Source: Methylobacterium segetis (GTDB taxonomy: Bacteria > Pseudomonadota > Alphaproteobacteria > Rhizobiales > Beijerinckiaceae). From it: a stretch of 64,000 nucleotides of DNA. The stretch lies in assembly GCF_004348265.1 (NCBI RefSeq), contig NZ_SMNT01000001.1, positions 1 through 64,000 on the forward strand, written 5' to 3'. The position numbers and the translations under genes were made by a program. The notes below the pieces were generated by a model, which saw only the letters and a program-made list of their open reading frames with translations, had not been told where the DNA came from and made no database searches. Shown here piece after piece: positions 60,453 through 64,000 of this stretch (positions are counted from its first letter, which is position 1; the number at the start of each line of letters is the position of its first letter).

Positions 60453-61090
60453 CCTGATGTGTCATCCTCCTCGCACTCCATAGCACATCGATGCATGTCC
60501 ACACAGAGTCGCAACGGTCGTCGATGGTTGTGGATGTCGGGAGGCCTTACACCTCTGCAGCGCTACTCGGAGCGTTGCTGTTGCTGAACAATCGATAGCA
60601 AGCTCGTATGTCTGCTTTCAGGCATTGTGAGGATGCGGTTTTAAGACCGGGGTGGGCGCGAAGCTGAATGTCCGGTTCCGGGTATCGAGTTGATGTCCGC
60701 TCATGGCGCATTGCAGTAGAGTCGTTCCCGAAAACAGCCAGCAATTCCGGCCTGGACGATCACCCCTTCCGTCGGCCTGAGCGACGGCGAGTTCCTCACG
60801 TCCTACACGATCACCGCCACGCGCTCCGACGGCATGCGGCTACGCGCGACCGCGATCATCGACAAGGGCGGCCCGCCCGGGCGGTTCGTGGCGCTCACCA
60901 TCACCGCGCTGCCGGCGGCCGACGCGAGCCCCAACGACGACGGGACGGCCAGCACGGGGGTGGACGAGACGGATGCGAGCGGGAACGCTCCGACCGCGCC
61001 CCCTGCGACACCTTGAAGCCGCAAGTTCTCGGGGCCTCCTTTGAATCTCCCGGACCGGCGCGGCAGGTGCGCCAACCCCCGGAGAGCCCG
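60453..61090. other. long gap with a gene fragment and repeat remnants
   Basis: It holds the promoter of the second sigma gene at the left, a lower-GC stretch (60560-60720) with sequences of dispersed-repeat character, and one gene fragment (60720-61016). No complete gene was found. The many small open frames here read through repeat-like sequence and are not supported. Confidence 0.45.
60720..61016 (+). pseudogene. fragment, possibly the 3' end of a GspK-like gene
   Basis: An open frame without a plausible start reads FLTSYTITATRSDGMRLRATAIIDKGG and then RFVALTITALP, which resembles the C-terminal strand pair of GspK, the large minor pseudopilin of type II secretion. Upstream of it is a stop at 60717 and repeat-like sequence. 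It looks like the remains of a gene cut by rearrangement. The identification is weak. Confidence 0.35.
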
Positions 61091-61672
61091 ATGCGCCCCA
61101 CCGAGCCCGAAACACCATCCGAGATCCCGCCGCCCGGCCTCATCACGCGGCTTAAGGCCCGCTACAGGGCCAACGCCGCCGCGCCCGACGGTGCACGCAC
61201 CCGGCGGTCCGCCGCGATCGGCAGTCTCGCCGCTCTCATCCTGCTCGGGGGCTACCGCCTGTGGCACCGCGCCGACGGCGGTCCCGCGTCGGCCCCCTCC
61301 GCCGCCGAACCGGGCGTCGTGCTGGGCCAACTGCCCGCCTGCGACTCCGCCCTAGCCCAGCGGCTTCTCCGGCAGGCGATCGAGGATCAGGCCACCGCGC
61401 TGACCGGGCCGATCCGCGTCCAGGCCATCACCGAGATGACCGACCACACCGAGACCGTCCGCCGGAGCATCGACGAACTGCGCCCGGCTCAAGGCACGCC
61501 CCCGGAGCAGTTTGCAGCCACCGTGCGGGGGATGCGCGAGAACGCCGAGGCTACGCGCTCCTGCTCGGCGCGGCTCTACACCTCCCGCGGCGTGCGCCTG
61601 TACGGCTACGGCCTGAGCTATACCTCGCCGGCGCGGGACCAGATCTATCTCGAGGCCGTCGCCGCGCAGTAG
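61091..61672 (+). CDS. hypothetical membrane-anchored protein
   Basis: A 193-residue protein. A Pro-rich start is followed by a basic stretch, one membrane span (about 42-55, AAIGSLAALILLGGYRLW) and a helical outer domain of about 120 residues with a pair of Cys (PACDSA and ATRSCSARLY). GGAGA lies 5 bases before the ATG. It has no known family. It may be cotranscribed with the next gene. Confidence 0.6.
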   Translation: MRPTEPETPSEIPPPGLITRLKARYRANAAAPDGARTRRSAAIGSLAALILLGGYRLWHRADGGPASAPSAAEPGVVLGQLPACDSALAQRLLRQAIEDQATALTGPIRVQAITEMTDHTETVRRSIDELRPAQGTPPEQFAATVRGMRENAEATRSCSARLYTSRGVRLYGYGLSYTSPARDQIYLEAVAAQ

Positions 61673-61743
61673 ACGTCTCCGATCTTTCATCGACCGCGGC
61701 CATCACGCCGCCTGTCCCCCATCCGGATTTCAGGAGTACGGCC

Positions 61744-62805
61744 CTGCCACACCCCACCACGCCTTCTTCCGCGACGCTCCCCCCGCCCCTTTCGGACCCC
61801 ATCCGCGACCGCGCTCGCGGGGCGCTCCTCGGCCTCGCTGTCGGTGACGCGCTGGGCACCACGCTCGAGTTCACGCGCCGCGACACCCAGCCCCGCCACA
61901 CCGAGATGACCGGCGGCGGCCCGTTCGATCTCGCCCCGGGGCAATGGACGGACGACACGAGCATGGCGCTGGCACTGGCCGAGAGCCTCATCGCTCACCC
62001 TGCCTTCGACCCGCGCGACCTGCTGGACCGCTTCGTCGGCTGGTATCGACGCGGGGCGTACTCGTGCACGGGGGCCTGTTTCGATATCGGCATCACCACG
62101 CGCCAGGCGCTGGCGCGCTACGAGCGCACGCACGATCCATTCGCCGGCTCGACCGCCCCGGACACGGCGGGCAACGGCTCGCTGATGCGGCTCGCTCCCG
62201 TGGCGCTCGTCACCCTCGACGACCCGGGTGAGGCCGAGCGGATTGCGGAGGCGCAGAGCCGCACGACGCATGGCGCACCGCAGGCGGTCGAGGCCTGTGA
62301 CTACTTCGTGCAGCTGCTGCGCGGAGCGATCCAAGGCGAAGCAGACGTGCTGCGCCCGCGGCCCTGGATCGGCGTCGACACGGAGGGCCTGCGCCCGCGG
62401 CTTTGGTCGAGCGGGGCGGACGACGACCTGACGCCGATGGCGCGCGATGGCGATGCGGCGATCGACGCGCTCGCCCGGGGTGAATGGCGGGGCAAGGCGC
62501 GCGATGAGATCCGCTCGTCGGGCTACGTGGTGCACACGCTCGAGGCGGCTTTGTGGGCGGTGGGCACGACGGACACGTTCGAGGACGCTCTCGTGCTGGC
62601 GGTCAACCTCGCTGACGACGCGGACACGGTCGGTGCCGTCACCGGTCAGCTCGCCGGGGCGCTGTATGGGGCTTCCGCTATTCCCGAGCGCTGGCTGGCA
62701 CCGTTGGCTTGGCGCGACCGGTTCATCGCGACCGCCGACCAGCTATCTGGGCCGGCCGCGGATTGCGGCCTGCCAGCAGTCGCGCCATCCGATGCCGCGC
62801 GGTGA
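61744..62805 (+). CDS. ADP-ribosylglycohydrolase family protein, apparent CTG start
   Basis: A protein of about 353 residues with the DraG/ARH fold: RDRARGALLGLAVGDALGTTLEF at the start, QWTDDTSMALALAESL (metal-binding Thr-Asp-Asp) and AVNLADDADTVGAVTGQLAGALYG (second metal site). Enzymes of this family remove ADP-ribose from proteins, nucleic acids or small molecules. No ATG, GTG or TTG is in frame between the previous gene and the conserved core, but the CTG at 61744 has AGGAG 7 bases upstream. The neighbours give no clear partner transferase. Confidence 0.8.
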   Translation: MPHPTTPSSATLPPPLSDPIRDRARGALLGLAVGDALGTTLEFTRRDTQPRHTEMTGGGPFDLAPGQWTDDTSMALALAESLIAHPAFDPRDLLDRFVGWYRRGAYSCTGACFDIGITTRQALARYERTHDPFAGSTAPDTAGNGSLMRLAPVALVTLDDPGEAERIAEAQSRTTHGAPQAVEACDYFVQLLRGAIQGEADVLRPRPWIGVDTEGLRPRLWSSGADDDLTPMARDGDAAIDALARGEWRGKARDEIRSSGYVVHTLEAALWAVGTTDTFEDALVLAVNLADDADTVGAVTGQLAGALYGASAIPERWLAPLAWRDRFIATADQLSGPAADCGLPAVAPSDAAR

Positions 62806-63113
62806 TGAGCCCGACAGTTGGAGGCACGATCGCGTCGCGGCCGCCGACAGCCGTCGTGGCACATATCCGGGCGGTGACCGCATCACGTCCGGGCGATGTT
62901 CCTTTGTCGGAAACCGAACCTTCGGCTTTCGGCCAAACCCGGTCGTTCGACGTCCTGCGCTGAAGCACCGGTAAGTGGACATGCCGGTCCGATCACCCGC
63001 CCTCGTCTATCACTCCAGGTATGTGCGTCCCGAGAGCAACAACCCTGACCCGTCCGTGAACCTCCCTCGTCCGCCGCCGTGCCCCCGCATCGGCGCGCCG
63101 CCAACGAGGACCC
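62806..63113. other. intergenic region with repeat remnants
   Basis: These 308 bases hold no supported gene. The part 62905-62990 resembles the intergenic sequence near 44140 (GAACC/CGGCTTTCGG-type motifs). The promoter of the ArdC gene should be near the right end. Confidence 0.4.
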
Positions 63114-63989
63114 ATGGCCGATCCCCACGCACGCGTAACCGCCGCCATTCTGCGCCAGCTCGAGAGCGCTGACCCCACCACCTGGGTCTGCCCCTGGCAC
63201 CGCGCCGCGGGCGGCCTACCCCGCAACGCCGTCACCCGGCGAGCCTACCGTGGAATCAACACGCTGGCTCTGTGGTGTGCCGGCCAGGAGCGTGGCTACG
63301 CCGACCCGCGCTGGGCGACCTATCGGCAGTGGTCAGAGCAGGGTGCGCAGGTCCGACGCGGCGAGCAGGGCACGGCGGTGCTGTTCTACCGCGACCTGCC
63401 CCCCGAGGCCGCGGGAGAGACGAGCACAGAAGAGGCGGACGCGCCCCGCTTCGTTGCGCGCGCCTCCACCGTGTTCAACGCCGCCCAAGTCGACAGTACC
63501 CACGAGTCGCCCACGCTCCCCGTCATACCGATCGACCCCATCCCGGCCTTCGATCGGTTCGTCGCCGCCACCGGCGCGGTGATCCGCACGGGTGTCTCTG
63601 CCTGCTACCTCCCCGCCCGCGACGAGATCCGCCTGCCGGAGCGCGCGGCCTTCCGCTCGGCCGCGGGCTACTGCGGCACGCTCGCCCACGAACTCGTGCA
63701 CTGGACCGGGGCGCCCCACCGCCTCGACCGCCGGCTCACCACCCGCTTCGCCACCCGCGCCTACGCCGCCGAGGAGCTGGTGGCCGAACTCGGCGCCGCC
63801 TTCGTCCTCGCCGGGCTCGGCCTCGCCCCCGAGCCACACCCGAACCACGCCGCCTACATGGCCGGCTGGCTGCCGCTCGTGCGCGACGAGCCCCGCGCGC
63901 TGGCTACCGCCGCCTCGCTCGCCTCGCGGGCCGCGCAGTACCTCGAGGCGTTCGCCCAGCCCGTGGGCGATGCCATGATCGCGGCATGA
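63114..63989 (+). CDS. ArdC-like antirestriction protein with metallopeptidase domain
   Basis: A 291-residue protein. The N-terminal ArdC single-strand-DNA-binding domain (about 1-110; NAVTRRAYRGINTLALW and QVRRGEQGTAVLFYR) is followed by a zincin-like domain with HELVHW (HExxH) near residue 197 and an EELVAELGAAF helix that supplies the third ligand. ArdC proteins protect incoming plasmid DNA from host restriction and occur on conjugative plasmids and ICEs. The length is normal. Confidence 0.9.
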   Translation: MADPHARVTAAILRQLESADPTTWVCPWHRAAGGLPRNAVTRRAYRGINTLALWCAGQERGYADPRWATYRQWSEQGAQVRRGEQGTAVLFYRDLPPEAAGETSTEEADAPRFVARASTVFNAAQVDSTHESPTLPVIPIDPIPAFDRFVAATGAVIRTGVSACYLPARDEIRLPERAAFRSAAGYCGTLAHELVHWTGAPHRLDRRLTTRFATRAYAAEELVAELGAAFVLAGLGLAPEPHPNHAAYMAGWLPLVRDEPRALATAASLASRAAQYLEAFAQPVGDAMIAA

Positions 63990-64000
63990 AGTGCGACGAC
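63986..64000 (+). CDS. start of a further gene, cut by the window end
   Basis: An ATG overlaps the ArdC stop by four bases (ATGA) and stays open for five codons to the end of the window. The overlap suggests a coupled gene, but nothing can be said of its product. Confidence 0.3.

Noticed and set aside
60547..60744. Small minus-strand gene of 65 codons
   Set aside because: It reads through repeat-like intergenic sequence also seen in part elsewhere and has no ribosome binding site or domain.

Overview
The window reads as a high-GC (about 70%) alphaproteobacterium of the Methylobacterium/Methylorubrum type. This is an inference from gene families, not from a marker gene: an EcfG-type sigma factor with a NepR-like segment, a NadQ-like (COG4111) regulator with nadABC, DUF1489 and DUF971 proteins, a STAS-MlaE permease fusion, and an HWE-family histidine kinase.

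Positions 1-30870 look like ordinary chromosome. They hold an incomplete conserved protein, DUF1489, a CheZ-like protein, an MFS carrier, an mla-type lipid transport operon (permease, ATPase, MCE protein, lipoprotein), an XRE-cupin regulator, thiE-thiD, the NadQ-like regulator, an HWE kinase, a SelW-like protein, a DEDD exonuclease, a LemA/TPM trio, moaA, DUF971, an L,D-transpeptidase, nadABC with two operator-like palindromes, an aldo/keto reductase, the NepR-EcfG sigma factor, a Tat-exported PaoABC-type aldehyde oxidoreductase and an acyl-CoA ligase.

At 30871 lies tRNA-Ser(GCU), followed at once by a tyrosine integrase. From here to the end of the window the content is accessory. The most unusual part is 32.7-39.1 kb, a minus-strand block that appears to encode a private replication apparatus: a J-domain/SF3-helicase fusion, then a DnaX-like clamp-loader ATPase, a protein of unknown family in the position expected of a delta subunit, and a delta-prime-like protein with a dead P-loop but an intact SRC arginine finger. 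Nine-base tandem repeats and REP-like hairpins sit between helicase and DnaX. A serine-recombinase-like protein without its nucleophile diverges from this block. Beyond it are a PD-(D/E)XK nuclease, small unknown genes, an RsbQ-like hydrolase overlapping a PAS hybrid histidine kinase, a second small tyrosine recombinase and a lower-GC patch.

From about 48.9 to 60.5 kb the genes point to sulfite handling: a Crp/Fnr regulator and an exported pentapeptide-repeat protein, a YeiH-like transporter, a cytosolic sulfite-oxidase-like enzyme, a LysR regulator, two ECF sigma/anti-sigma pairs, DUF305 and beta-propeller exported proteins, and a periplasmic SorAB sulfite dehydrogenase. The window ends with an ADP-ribosylglycohydrolase that seems to start at CTG and an ArdC-type antirestriction protein, which suggests that conjugative or plasmid-like DNA continues to the right. 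No second copy of the tRNA-Ser 3' end was seen, so the right end of the island is probably outside the window.
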